16,765 nucleotides of DNA from DATKKG01 sp964475215 (GTDB lineage Archaea; Thermoproteota; Nitrososphaeria; Conexivisphaerales; DTJL01). How positions within the stretch are numbered: position 1 is the first letter of the stretch; each line of letters begins with the position of its first letter. Below, in pieces: positions 1 to 8,073 of the stretch. Both the position numbers and the translations under genes were made by a program. A model generated the notes under the pieces. The model saw only the letters and a program-made list of their open reading frames with translations. It was not told where the DNA came from and did no database searches. The DNA lies in the NCBI GenBank assembly GCA_964475215.1, contig CAYYVT010000084.1, positions 1 to 16,765 of the forward strand, given 5' to 3'.

Positions 1-540
<540 letters not shown>

Positions 541-612
541 AAGGGGCAATACGTAAGGGCGCAATCTTCCTATACACGGTGTTCGCCGTTCTCGACATCA
601 TTCCATCACGAG

Positions 613-647
613 CTAGCTTCGAGCTAGGACGATTCTCTTGAATCGTC
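613..647 (+). other. Two abutting perfect stem-loops in the 23S rRNA trailer
   Basis: CTAGCT-TCG-AGCTAG (613-627) is followed without a gap by GACGATTC-TCTT-GAATCGTC (628-647). That makes one 6-bp and one 8-bp perfect stem. A weaker 4-bp stem, CGGT-GTTC-GCCG, lies at 577-588. Position directly after the 23S gene suggests a processing or transcript-end structure, or a small RNA. A TATA-like CTATACAC at about 570-577 would allow a separate transcript. No U-tract follows the hairpins, so it is not a classical intrinsic terminator. The structure is seen in the sequence and the role is inferred. Confidence 0.5.
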
Positions 648-712
648 AGGACGAGACCCACCCATAGAGTTATTAGCGCTCAAATACCGGCTCGTTTCTT
701 GTCGGCTGGAAC

Positions 713-2059
713 TTGCCAGATTCAAACGCCCAGGATGAAGGCCCACCGAGCTCGGAACTCACCAATCACGAAGAAGAACCGAAGTCATTAACCTTCACTT
801 GGGGGGTCCTAATGGTACGAACCAAGAAGCTACTAAACCTCCTTGACGACCTAGCCCGTTACAGAATCATTTCAGACATCGGCTGGATTTACATCGTCAT
901 CACGATAGCAGCCGGCGCGTTCATGATCTGGCTGATGGCCGACGAGACTTACGTAGTCCTGAATGGAACTCTCGCCTTTCGATGCGCAATCGGAGCTGCC
1001 TCAGCCTCGATATGCCACGCTAACAACATAGTCACGGGGACTCGGCCCGCCATCACTTCGTATCTACTGCTCCCCGGAATCAATCAGTATATTCCTGTCC
1101 TCTACGGGATAATCGGAATCATCATCGCAATCGTCGTCCATGAAGGATCGCATGGGGTCATCGCTCGAAGGCTAAAGCAGCCAGTGAAATCCACTGGCCT
1201 CCTGTTCTTCCTGTTCGTACCCATCGGCGCCTTCGTAGAGTTGGACGACACTTTCGTCCAGAGGCTCAAGGCTAGAGATTCAGGGAGGATTCTGGCTGGT
1301 GGTCCGGGAAGCAACATACTCGTCGGCGCTTTAGCATTAGTCTTAATGGTTCTTCTGTTGGGGGGCATCGTTCCAGTCTACAGTGGCGCGTTGGTTACAC
1401 AGTATTCTGCGTCCAGTCCAGCCTCTTTGCTACACAGCGAGGGCTACCTTCAGGCTGGTGACCTCATAGTCGCTGTCAATGGCACACGAATACTGTCCGA
1501 GCAGGATTTGGCGAACTTTATGGCAAGTACCAGGCCGAACGAGACACTCTTGATTTCAATCGGCCAGCAAGGCAAGACGCACATCGATTCCGTTACTTTG
1601 GGAGCTAATCCGGGCAACAATAGCATAGGATTCATCGGGGTAACAGTGAGTGGCCAGAGCCTTTCATCGATAAGGGACACATATGCCTCCGCCTACATTC
1701 ACGACCCGCTGCTTTACCTCGTCATCCCCGGCTTCGTCTCTCAGGCTGAAACCGTCGTCCCGTTCTCAGCGACGCTTCATTCTGATTATTCATCACCGGT
1801 CTTCGGAGAGCTATGGTATCCCCTCGCATTGACGTTGTTTTGGATATTCTTCATCAACATAAACGTCGCTTTCTTCAACGCAATACCCCTCTATCCCCTT
1901 GACGGGGGCCAGGCCTTCTTGGGCTGGCTCAGCCATTCCGGCAGGAAGCATATCGAGGAGAGGGCGATGCTCCTGACCACGGTCTGTTCCGTTATAATGC
2001 TCGTCTTGATCCTCGCCACGGTCTTCCTTCCTACAATCCTCTCACTAATCCCATATTAG
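713..2059 (+). CDS. M50 family (site-2 type) intramembrane zinc metalloprotease with PDZ domain
   Basis: Predicted membrane-embedded zinc protease of 448 residues from a TTG start. It has the metal motif HEGSH (HExxH) at residues 143-147 inside a hydrophobic segment. A second motif, FNAIPLYPLDGG (388-399), supplies the third zinc ligand Asp397. A GGPGSN segment (196-201) follows the first catalytic region, as in many M50 proteins. Residues about 225-315 between the two motifs form a PDZ-like domain (GYLQAGDLIVAVNGTRI). Several further hydrophobic segments are visible (57-75, 130-145, 200-222, 370-390, 418-445). Family members cut substrate transmembrane helices in signalling; the substrate here is unknown. 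An ATG at 812 (residue 34) is an alternative start that removes an acidic, charged leader. A weak TATA-like TTATTAG lies at about 670-676. It converges with the next gene. Confidence 0.9.
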   Translation: MPDSNAQDEGPPSSELTNHEEEPKSLTFTWGVLMVRTKKLLNLLDDLARYRIISDIGWIYIVITIAAGAFMIWLMADETYVVLNGTLAFRCAIGAASASICHANNIVTGTRPAITSYLLLPGINQYIPVLYGIIGIIIAIVVHEGSHGVIARRLKQPVKSTGLLFFLFVPIGAFVELDDTFVQRLKARDSGRILAGGPGSNILVGALALVLMVLLLGGIVPVYSGALVTQYSASSPASLLHSEGYLQAGDLIVAVNGTRILSEQDLANFMASTRPNETLLISIGQQGKTHIDSVTLGANPGNNSIGFIGVTVSGQSLSSIRDTYASAYIHDPLLYLVIPGFVSQAETVVPFSATLHSDYSSPVFGELWYPLALTLFWIFFININVAFFNAIPLYPLDGGQAFLGWLSHSGRKHIEERAMLLTTVCSVIMLVLILATVFLPTILSLIPY

Positions 2060-2129
2060 GCTCGACCGGCTCGCCATCCACCGTAGACCCCTCTAGAAAC
2101 GGCTTCCGATAGATGAGGTCACGCTTGGC

Positions 2130-2471
2130 CTACTCTTCCAGCCAGAATTCGTTCCCGTCAGGATCGGCGAACATCGCAAAGGGGCCCCATCCTTCATCCT
2201 TGGGAGGATGGGTGAATTTGACCCCTTTCTTGCTCAGCTCTTCGTATGATTTGTTGAGGTCATCTACATTGAACAGGATGCCTGTGTTGCCTTCCTCATG
2301 CTTCGTGCTCTTGCATAGGTGAAGCACAGGACCAGCGCTCCCTTTCGGCGCCACTGTTATCCAATGCCCTTGATCATCCTTGATTTCGAAGCCTAGCTTC
2401 TCGATCCACCATTTCTTGGCGGCAGTTGAATCTTTTACTACTACTGCCACGGACCCGAGATCCTTAATCAA
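2130..2471 (-). CDS. VOC superfamily (glyoxalase/bleomycin-resistance fold) protein
   Basis: A 113-residue single VOC-type module starting with TTG. The two beta-alpha-beta-beta-beta halves are visible. The first runs from GSVAVVVKD through KWWIEKLGFEI, with a GHWITVAPKG strand. The second runs from GILFNVDDL through the closing signature FADPDGNEFWLEE (residues about 101-113), typical of this superfamily. The position that is often a metal-binding His in strand 1 is Val/Ala here (SVAVVV), so a metal-dependent glyoxalase I reaction should not be assumed. Members range from lyases and dioxygenases to antibiotic-binding proteins, and the substrate cannot be read from the sequence. A good TATA box lies 35 bases upstream. 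Confidence 0.85.
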   Translation of the reverse strand: MIKDLGSVAVVVKDSTAAKKWWIEKLGFEIKDDQGHWITVAPKGSAGPVLHLCKSTKHEEGNTGILFNVDDLNKSYEELSKKGVKFTHPPKDEGWGPFAMFADPDGNEFWLEE

Positions 2472-2506
2472 CTACTTGTCGCCAACATGTTACCTGAGTA
2501 TCTACG

Positions 2507-2514
2507 CTATAAAT
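2507..2514 (-). promoter_or_regulatory. TATA box of the VOC protein gene
   Basis: Minus-strand ATTTATAG, about 35-43 bases before the TTG start at 2471. An archaeal TATA box about 26 bases from the start site would give a leader of roughly 10-13 bases. Confidence 0.55.
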
Positions 2515-2628
2515 CCGTCCCCTTCTCGAGGGTGTCTTGCGCGAAGGGTGCGCCTTCGAAAGAGAATAAATACGATTCAAACGAGTACGAGAGCCGGTTA
2601 AGGAAACTTCTGCCAAGGCAGCTCAGCC

Positions 2629-2635
2629 TTTAAGG
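2629..2635 (+). promoter_or_regulatory. TATA-like box of the gene at 2660
   Basis: TTTAAGG is centred 28 bases before the ATG at 2660 and no Shine-Dalgarno sequence is present. This fits a leaderless archaeal transcript. Confidence 0.5.
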
Positions 2636-2659
2636 GCATGACTAGACTGCCATCAATCG

Positions 2660-3385
2660 ATGGACAGACGGCTTTGGGTGCTCCTGGGGACTGTCATCTC
2701 GCTAGTGCTCGCCTATGCTATGTGGCTGACTCCTATGGGTGCCCCCGGCCTGACGACATGCCCGTCGACCAGCGGAGAGGTTAACATTACGCTTACGACC
2801 TCTGGCTTTCGATTCGACGTGGGGGGACCTTTCTTCACTGGGCACCAGCTAGTCCTTGCTCCAGGCTCTGCCGCGACTGTCATGATCGAGATGACTTCGG
2901 GTTCCAACATCACAGAGTATCTGCAGGACGAAGTTAACGTCTCTGCCTGCACTCTCGGGCCGTTCAGCTCTATGAATAATGTCATAGATGCATCACGCGG
3001 TTGCGAAACGCCGGCTGGGTGGAGCGATTCCGTAATCTCCCCCTCCGAGACTGGAATCAACGTCCAGCAGGTCAGCTTCGACAAGGTGAACGACTATACC
3101 TACACCGCGGTCTATGTGGTGTCCGCCTCAATATTCGCTCGCTCGGGGACCTATCAAGCACCCATGTTCTTTGACGGCCCCTGCTCTGGCTATTATCTCA
3201 CCATAGGGTACTTCCCATATACTGGGGCGATCAACGGTTTTCCGCAACCCATTACGTGGCCATTACCTTTCGTGCTCATCGCTTTGCTCGGTTGCACCAT
3301 ATTGTTTCTCAGTGCCTGGGCCAAGAGGCAAAGAGCAACGCTTAATCGGAACAAGGGGACGGCGGAATCCGTCATACGGATGTGA
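2660..3385 (+). CDS. Hypothetical membrane-anchored extracytoplasmic protein
   Basis: A 241-residue protein that I do not recognise. An N-terminal hydrophobic segment (residues about 5-24) is followed by a region of about 170 polar residues rich in Ser, Thr, Gly and aromatic residues. A second membrane segment (200-219, WPLPFVLIALLGCTILFLSA) comes next, then a basic tail (AKRQR...). The layout predicts an external domain held by two membrane segments, with a short cytoplasmic C-terminus. The external part has four cysteines (C34, C97, C115, C175), enough for two disulfides, and N-x-T/S sequons (NIT at 42 and 83). The composition suggests a beta-rich surface domain. It sits alone between the divergent VOC gene and the next gene, so context gives no function. 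Confidence 0.75.
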   Translation: MDRRLWVLLGTVISLVLAYAMWLTPMGAPGLTTCPSTSGEVNITLTTSGFRFDVGGPFFTGHQLVLAPGSAATVMIEMTSGSNITEYLQDEVNVSACTLGPFSSMNNVIDASRGCETPAGWSDSVISPSETGINVQQVSFDKVNDYTYTAVYVVSASIFARSGTYQAPMFFDGPCSGYYLTIGYFPYTGAINGFPQPITWPLPFVLIALLGCTILFLSAWAKRQRATLNRNKGTAESVIRM

Positions 3386-3464
3386 CACCTTTAATCACAA
3401 AGGCGATTGACATGTTGTGTAGCGGAATCTAATCATAAGAACCGGCGTCGCCCCAGCTGATACG

Positions 3465-3472
3465 CTTTTATC
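3465..3472 (+). promoter_or_regulatory. TATA box of the gene at 3504
   Basis: CTTTTATC is centred about 35 bases before the TTG start. The start site would fall near 3495, inside the inverted repeat described next. Confidence 0.5.
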
Positions 3473-3480
3473 GCCAAAGA

Positions 3481-3510
3481 GGTTCAACCATGTCGATTAT
3501 TGGTTGAACC
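3481..3510 (+). repeat. Perfect 10-bp inverted repeat spanning a start codon
   Basis: GGTTCAACCA (3481-3490) and TGGTTGAACC (3501-3510) are exact reverse complements separated by 10 bases. The repeat lies just downstream of a TATA-like box and the second arm contains the TTG start codon at 3504. The geometry suits a dimeric repressor operator, since the half-site centres are 20 bases apart, about two helical turns. It also suits an RNA hairpin that masks translation start. The role is inferred. Confidence 0.6.
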
Positions 3511-4418
3511 TATACACTCACATCGCCTTTGCCCTGATGATTGTGGCCGTTCTTACGGGCAATCCATATTTTGCTATGTTGGCCGCAATCGGAGCCATGA
3601 TACCTGACTTGGATAGGGTCTACCTGTTAGGCAACAGGCCTTTCTTCACAGGAAAGGAGACCGCAAAGGACGAGCAATGGCATAGGTCTCTGCTACACAA
3701 CCTATTCTTCTTCATCGCACTCTACTTCATCAGCCCTTGGATAGCCCTAGGCGCCTTTCTCCATAGCCTACAGGATGCGTTGACGACCGTGGAAGATAGG
3801 GGCGTTGAGTGGCTCTTCCCGCTCTCGAGGCTGGTGAAAAGGGGGCAGCTCGCGGTGGTGGCCCAGCCCGGCAATACCGGTTGCTCAATAGCCCTTGCAA
3901 ACCAGAATCCTCCGGACAAGACCAGCTTCAGAAATGAGGACACCACACAGTTTACGGCCTTCTCCGATCCTCAGCTGCGTCAGCCAACGCCAGTGCCGTG
4001 GAGGCGGACCTACGGGCCGGCCCTAAACGGTCAACTTGTCGACAAGTGGTTCTTCGTAGGCTCCCTTTCTGCATTCGTCCTATTCTGCTACATCTCTCAA
4101 GGCTTCGTTGCCACTGTTGATTCGTTCCTTCTGTCAGGAGGTGCCCACATCATCTACGCCTTGCTAGCCGCTTTAGTCGTCACCTACGCCGGCGGCTGGG
4201 CTCGAACGAAGAACCTATCCGCGTTCCTGTATGGGCCCATCATGGCTTTATCGGCCCTCTTGTGGAGTTATGCGGTATTCCTAACCATCCCGGCTTGGTC
4301 AAGCTACAGGATGCCGCTCAATGCAGAGTTCGCCGGGGGTGCTGCTGCCATCCTCATTCTCGAGGCAGCAGCCATCTGGCGTTACTCCACGTCAGGAGGA
4401 AGGAAAGCCACTGTCTAG
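3504..4418 (+). CDS. DUF457/YdjM-like membrane protein, predicted metal-dependent hydrolase
   Basis: A 304-residue polytopic membrane protein starting with TTG. The N-terminal 110 residues carry the ligand pattern of the DUF457/YdjM-like family (annotated as membrane-bound metal-dependent hydrolases): His6, MIPDLDR (32-38, Asp35 and Asp37), HRSLLH (60-65) and HSLQDALT (87-94). Then comes VEWLFPLSR, which matches the family's W-x-P-type segment. A soluble, proline- and polar-rich loop (about 112-180) precedes four further membrane segments (about 182-205, 212-232, 240-262 and 276-292). The enzymatic activity of the family is not well established and the substrate is unknown. The C-terminal membrane half is longer than in minimal family members. 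Its start codon is buried in a perfect palindrome, which suggests tight control. Confidence 0.8.
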   Translation: MNLYTHIAFALMIVAVLTGNPYFAMLAAIGAMIPDLDRVYLLGNRPFFTGKETAKDEQWHRSLLHNLFFFIALYFISPWIALGAFLHSLQDALTTVEDRGVEWLFPLSRLVKRGQLAVVAQPGNTGCSIALANQNPPDKTSFRNEDTTQFTAFSDPQLRQPTPVPWRRTYGPALNGQLVDKWFFVGSLSAFVLFCYISQGFVATVDSFLLSGGAHIIYALLAALVVTYAGGWARTKNLSAFLYGPIMALSALLWSYAVFLTIPAWSSYRMPLNAEFAGGAAAILILEAAAIWRYSTSGGRKATV

Positions 4419-4607
4419 AATTTCGAGCTGCTCGCGCGCTACGCACGACCCAGGGGATGTCTTCGAACATGTCACACGCGAAGGAACCCCTAGCTTTTAG
4501 CGCACCACGACCACGTCTGCTCGAGGCTCCACCCACCAACGGCGCCGCTCGCTGCTGGATGACCCATCTGACCTATCGTTGCCTCGTAATCCAAGCCCAT
4601 AGAGCTC

Positions 4608-5957
4608 TCACATCCTCCCATCATATCCGGGTCTCTCCTGCTGAAGCCTACGATGAGTGAAACGTCTAGCGTTCCTGCCGGTGTAATCAGAGACCACTTG
4701 TCCCGAACCGAGCACCAGATACTTGGTGGTGACCAACCCTTCCAGCCCGACAGGCCCTCTCGCATGAACCTTGTTGGTGCTAATGCCGATCTCCGCTCCC
4801 AACCCATACCGATATCCATCGCTAAACCTCGTAGAGGCATTGTGCATCACATTGGCAGAGTCCACTTCTCGCAAAAATTTAGTGGTGACGACGGGGTCCT
4901 CGGAGATGATTGAGTCGGTGTGCCTCGAACCGTACCGGTTTATGTGCGTTACAGCTTCGTCAATCCCTTCAACAATCTTCACCGGCAAAGTTAGGTCAAG
5001 GTACTCGGTCGACCAGTCCTTCCCTGAGGCCGCCTCTGCCACAATGCCAGCTGACTTCAATATCGCCAGCGATTTCTTGCAGGCCCTAATCTTCACCCCT
5101 CCGGCAACGAGCTTTCGCGCGATCTTCGGGAGCAAATCTCTACCAGCCCTCTCATCGACTAGCAGGATTTTCAGTGCGTTACACGTGGCTGGGTATTGGA
5201 CCTTGGCATCATAGCATAGGTCGACGGCCATATCCGGGTCGGCGGAGCCATCCACATAGATATGGCATATACCAGCCGAGTGGCCAAGCACTGGAATCCT
5301 AGTGCTTTCCTGTACGTGCCTGACAAACTCGTTACTTCCGCGAGGGACGACGAGGTCGATGAGCTTCTCCATCTTAAGGAGGGCGGCCACGGCCTCCCTC
5401 CCCTCCACTAGCTCCATGCAGCCCGAGGGGAGCCCCTTGTCGACCAATGCGTCGTGGATGACCGCGAAGAGAGCCCTGTTCGACTCCCTCGCCTCGCTTC
5501 CGCCCTTTAACACGACGGAATTTCCGGATTTGATGCACAAGGAGGAGATTTGAGCCAAGGCATCGGGCCTGCTTTCGAAGACGGCTAAGACTACCCCGAA
5601 CGGAACGGTCACCTTGTATAACTCCAATCCGCGGTCCATTTCCACTGCATAAACGTTTCTTCCGACCGGATCCTCCAGCGCCGCGACCCCTTTGACCATT
5701 ATCGCGATGTCGCGGAGCTTAACCTCATCCAGTCTCAGCCTGTCCAAGAGTGGCCTAGATAGCCTACCCCTCTCTAATAGTGCCCTGCCCACGGAGAGGT
5801 CTTTGTCATTCGCTTCAAGTATCTCTCTTCGTCTTTCAAGTATTGATTTAGATGCCGCCATTAGGGCGGCGTCTTTCTCTTTGCGTCCTAGTTTAGCCAG
5901 CTCGAGACTAGCTTGCCTTGCCCTACAGGCCTTTGCTCTGGTCCCGCTATCGTTCAT
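4608..5957 (-). CDS. proA: Glutamate-5-semialdehyde dehydrogenase (gamma-glutamyl phosphate reductase)
   Basis: Catalyses NADPH-dependent reduction of gamma-glutamyl phosphate to glutamate 5-semialdehyde, the second step of proline synthesis. The ATG at 5957 gives 449 residues, slightly longer than the usual 410-430 because of a basic C-terminal tail (ARRFTHRRLQQERPGYDGRM). The catalytic cysteine is in VQYPATCNALK (Cys259 from this start). Other family landmarks are VPFGVVLAVFESRPD, SGNSVVLKGGSEA, VVPRGSNEFV, GHSAGICHIYVD and GLGAEIGISTNKVHARGPVGLE. A GAGGG-type ribosome-binding sequence lies 8-12 bases before this ATG, which favours it over an in-frame TTG at 5975. The start overlaps the end of proB by 11 bases, so the two are a translationally coupled operon. 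proC is not in the window. Confidence 0.97.
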   Translation of the reverse strand: MNDSGTRAKACRARQASLELAKLGRKEKDAALMAASKSILERRREILEANDKDLSVGRALLERGRLSRPLLDRLRLDEVKLRDIAIMVKGVAALEDPVGRNVYAVEMDRGLELYKVTVPFGVVLAVFESRPDALAQISSLCIKSGNSVVLKGGSEARESNRALFAVIHDALVDKGLPSGCMELVEGREAVAALLKMEKLIDLVVPRGSNEFVRHVQESTRIPVLGHSAGICHIYVDGSADPDMAVDLCYDAKVQYPATCNALKILLVDERAGRDLLPKIARKLVAGGVKIRACKKSLAILKSAGIVAEAASGKDWSTEYLDLTLPVKIVEGIDEAVTHINRYGSRHTDSIISEDPVVTTKFLREVDSANVMHNASTRFSDGYRYGLGAEIGISTNKVHARGPVGLEGLVTTKYLVLGSGQVVSDYTGRNARRFTHRRLQQERPGYDGRM

Positions 5958-6711
5958 CTTTATCCCTCGGGACAAATATCGTGCCGATTTCCTCGCCGCC
6001 CACTATGCCTTCGAGCACGCCTTCTCGCTCGCTGTTGGCAACCACCATCGGTATTCCCGCGTCCGTCGTCACCCTAGCGGCCTTGAGCTTCGAGGCCATG
6101 CCACCTGCCCCGCCGAAGTCATCGGCGGCTAGTTTCTCCACTTCCGGGGTGACCGACTCTACGCATGTCAGAAGTCTTGAGCCCGTTAGCTTCGGATCGC
6201 CTGAGAAGAGGCCGTCGACGTCTGACAGTATGACCACGAGGTCAGCTCTCATATGGACGCCCACAAGTGCTGAGAGAGTGTCGTTATCGCCAAACCTGAT
6301 CTCATCAACGGCCGTGGTATCATTCTCGTTGATTACGGGCATCACTCCCAGCGAAAGCAGCATGCCCAGCGTGTTCACCAGATTCTTGAGTCGCCGGCTG
6401 TCCTTGAAGTCATCCCACGTGAGGAGAATCTGGGCGACATTGTACCCGTCCTCGGCTAGAATGTTCTTGTATGCTTCCATAAGCAGGACTTGACCAACGG
6501 CCGCCAAGGCTTGCAGATGCGCCATCCCATCGATCTTTGTCCGCCCCTTCAGTACAGCCCTCCCCGACCGTATGGCACCCGAAGACACGAGTATAACGTT
6601 CACACCTCGCCGTTTCAGCTTTGCCAATCCATGACATAGGCGCCCCATCTTCACATGATCTATATGTCCGGAACCATCGGCCAACGAAGAGGAGCCAACT
6701 TTAACCACCAT
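5947..6711 (-). CDS. proB: Glutamate 5-kinase, short form without PUA domain
   Basis: Phosphorylates glutamate to gamma-glutamyl phosphate, the first and normally feedback-regulated step of proline synthesis. About 254 residues of amino-acid-kinase fold start at MVVKVGSSSLADG. Family motifs in order are VVKVGSSSL (ATP site), LVSSGAIRSGR, QALAAVGQ, PVINENDTT, RFGDNDTLSALV, LSDVDGLFSGDP and GGAGGMASKLKAA. The protein ends after GTIFVPRD, so the C-terminal PUA domain of the E. coli enzyme (367 residues) is absent; this short form is known elsewhere. A second possible start is the ATG at 6774, 21 codons upstream. A TATA-like box at 6819-6825 would place transcription start near 6797. The gene is divergent from the Ada gene. 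Confidence 0.95.
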   Translation of the reverse strand: MVVKVGSSSLADGSGHIDHVKMGRLCHGLAKLKRRGVNVILVSSGAIRSGRAVLKGRTKIDGMAHLQALAAVGQVLLMEAYKNILAEDGYNVAQILLTWDDFKDSRRLKNLVNTLGMLLSLGVMPVINENDTTAVDEIRFGDNDTLSALVGVHMRADLVVILSDVDGLFSGDPKLTGSRLLTCVESVTPEVEKLAADDFGGAGGMASKLKAARVTTDAGIPMVVANSEREGVLEGIVGGEEIGTIFVPRDKDER

Positions 6712-6818
6712 CAGTTTGACTGAGCCCAAGCTAGCCCTGAATCGTCGTTCCTGCGACACATCATCTTGCACCATCCAGGCGATCGCTCCGACGGAGGATT
6801 GAAAGAACTCCAACCCCG

Positions 6819-6825
6819 ATTTTAA
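6819..6825 (-). promoter_or_regulatory. TATA-like box of the proBA operon
   Basis: Minus-strand TTAAAAT, about 45 bases before the upstream ATG (6774) and 108 before the likely ATG (6711). The promoter region is shared with the divergent Ada gene. Confidence 0.45.
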
Positions 6826-6881
6826 GCGTTGCTTGACCGAACAAGGGGCGGCCAGATTGATAGCAACAATCAGAGACAATC

Positions 6882-6888
6882 TATTAAT
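6882..6888 (+). promoter_or_regulatory. TATA box of the Ada gene
   Basis: TATTAAT is centred 25 bases before the ATG at 6910 with no Shine-Dalgarno sequence. This supports a leaderless transcript starting at that ATG rather than at the upstream in-frame TTG at 6829. Confidence 0.55.
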
Positions 6889-6909
6889 GCAATTGAGGCT
6901 CGACTGCCT

Positions 6910-8070
6910 ATGGAATTGACGACCTTGGGGCCACTTGGGCTTTCGGAAGCAGACATTTGGCGCGCTGTAAAGACCAGAGATAGACGCTATGATGGTCGGT
7001 TCGTCTTCGGCGCGCTGTCCACCCATATCTATTGCAGGCCATCCTGCCCATCTCGCCGGCCTCGCAGGGAAAGAGTTGTGGTCTTTCTGGGACCCACCGA
7101 GGCCGAGGCCGCCGGCTTCCGAGCCTGCAGGCGATGCAAACCTGATGATGACGACGTTGTAAACTCGAGGAGTGAGCTTGTGCGAAACGCATGTACCTAC
7201 CTAGAGGGTCATAGGGACGGCAAGGTGACCTTGAACGAACTTGCGGAGGCCGTTGGCACTAGCCCATTCCACGTCCAGCGCGTCTTCAGGAAGGCTCTCG
7301 GGATCACTCCAAGGGAATACTCCGAAAGGCTGCACCTAATGAATGCAAGAGCCCTACTGAAAGATGGTCAATCCGTGCGTAGGTCGACGTACTCCTCCGG
7401 ACACAGCTCAGCTGGGTGGCTCTACTCACGGGATCGGCCGAAGCTCGGGATGCGTCCAGGCGAGTACAAGGACGGCGGCTCCGGAAGGACAATCGTCTAC
7501 GCTACAGCCAAATGTAGCCTTGGCGTTGTCCTCATCGGAAGCACAGAGAAAGGCGTTTGCTCCGTCAGTCTGGGGAAGTCTGACGAAGAACTGAGGCGAT
7601 ATCTTGCGCTAGAATTCCCCAAGGCCGTCCTTATTCCGGCCGAAGGAGAGCTGTCCCCCTACGTCGAACGAGTGATGCAGTATATTGATGGAAAGCCCGA
7701 AACCGATCTCGCTGACCTCCCTGTGGACATAAGGGCCACCAGCTTCCAAGCTCGGGTATGGAAGGAGCTGCAGAGGATTCCTTATGGAAGGACAAGCACC
7801 TATAGCGAAATCGCGCGCCGAATAGGTTCTCCTTTGGCGGCCAGGGCTGTAGCGAAGGGCTGCGCCACAAACCCCATCGCTCTCGTCGTCCCATGCCATC
7901 GCGCCATTCGAAAGGATGAGAGCCTCGGAGGATATCGGTGGGGTCTCGAAAGAAAGGCGGCATTGCTGGCCAAAGAGGCAATTCGGACAGAGGTACCAAA
8001 GTCGGCCGTTTCGAGTCAACGTCCGCGAGCCAGTCTTAATAAGACGGAATCAAACGTTCTGGATGTCTAG
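6910..8070 (+). CDS. ada: Ada-type bifunctional DNA alkylation repair protein and transcription regulator
   Basis: A protein of 386 residues from the ATG at 6910 with the full Ada layout. First is a zinc-binding methylphosphotriester domain with the four-cysteine pattern (HIYCRPSCPSR ... GFRACRRCKPD). Next is an AraC-type DNA-binding region (VTLNELAEAVGTSPFHVQRVFRKALGITPREY, then a second and more divergent helix-turn-helix). Last is an O6-alkylguanine-DNA alkyltransferase with the acceptor-cysteine motif VVPCHRAIRKDESLGGYRWG. An R-x-T/S-TYSEIARRIG segment precedes it. The N-terminal domain takes methyl groups from phosphotriesters, which in bacteria turns Ada into an activator; the C-terminal domain directly repairs O6-methylguanine. 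The tail after KEAIRTEV is longer than in E. coli Ada (354 residues). Three-domain Ada is mainly bacterial, so acquisition by transfer is likely. The EamA gene follows after 3 bases. Confidence 0.95.
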   Translation: MELTTLGPLGLSEADIWRAVKTRDRRYDGRFVFGALSTHIYCRPSCPSRRPRRERVVVFLGPTEAEAAGFRACRRCKPDDDDVVNSRSELVRNACTYLEGHRDGKVTLNELAEAVGTSPFHVQRVFRKALGITPREYSERLHLMNARALLKDGQSVRRSTYSSGHSSAGWLYSRDRPKLGMRPGEYKDGGSGRTIVYATAKCSLGVVLIGSTEKGVCSVSLGKSDEELRRYLALEFPKAVLIPAEGELSPYVERVMQYIDGKPETDLADLPVDIRATSFQARVWKELQRIPYGRTSTYSEIARRIGSPLAARAVAKGCATNPIALVVPCHRAIRKDESLGGYRWGLERKAALLAKEAIRTEVPKSAVSSQRPRASLNKTESNVLDV

Positions 8071-8073
8071 AGG

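Noticed and set aside
613..647. Intrinsic terminator or CRISPR-like repeat
   Set aside because: There is no U-run after the hairpins, and the GAGCTAG repeat occurs only twice without spacer periodicity.
3386..3420. CCTTT/AAAGG inverted repeat after the gene ending at 3385 as a terminator
   Set aside because: The stem is only 5 bp with an AT-rich loop, too weak to call.
4419..4607. Gap of 189 bases between convergent genes searched for an RNA gene
   Set aside because: I see no tRNA-like fold, TATA box or strong hairpin; it is probably just a convergent terminator region.
4262..4913. Open frames on the plus strand over the end of the DUF457 gene and the start of proA's antisense
   Set aside because: They overlap well-supported genes, have low-complexity composition and no promoter-like sequence. 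They are shadows of those genes in other frames.
6712..7026. N-terminal extension of ProB up to 7026
   Set aside because: It would overlap the Ada coding start and promoter, and the added residues do not resemble the family. Starts at 6711 or 6774 fit better.
7304..8019. Long minus-strand frames opposite ada
   Set aside because: They mirror the GC-rich third codon positions of ada and contain no recognisable domain.
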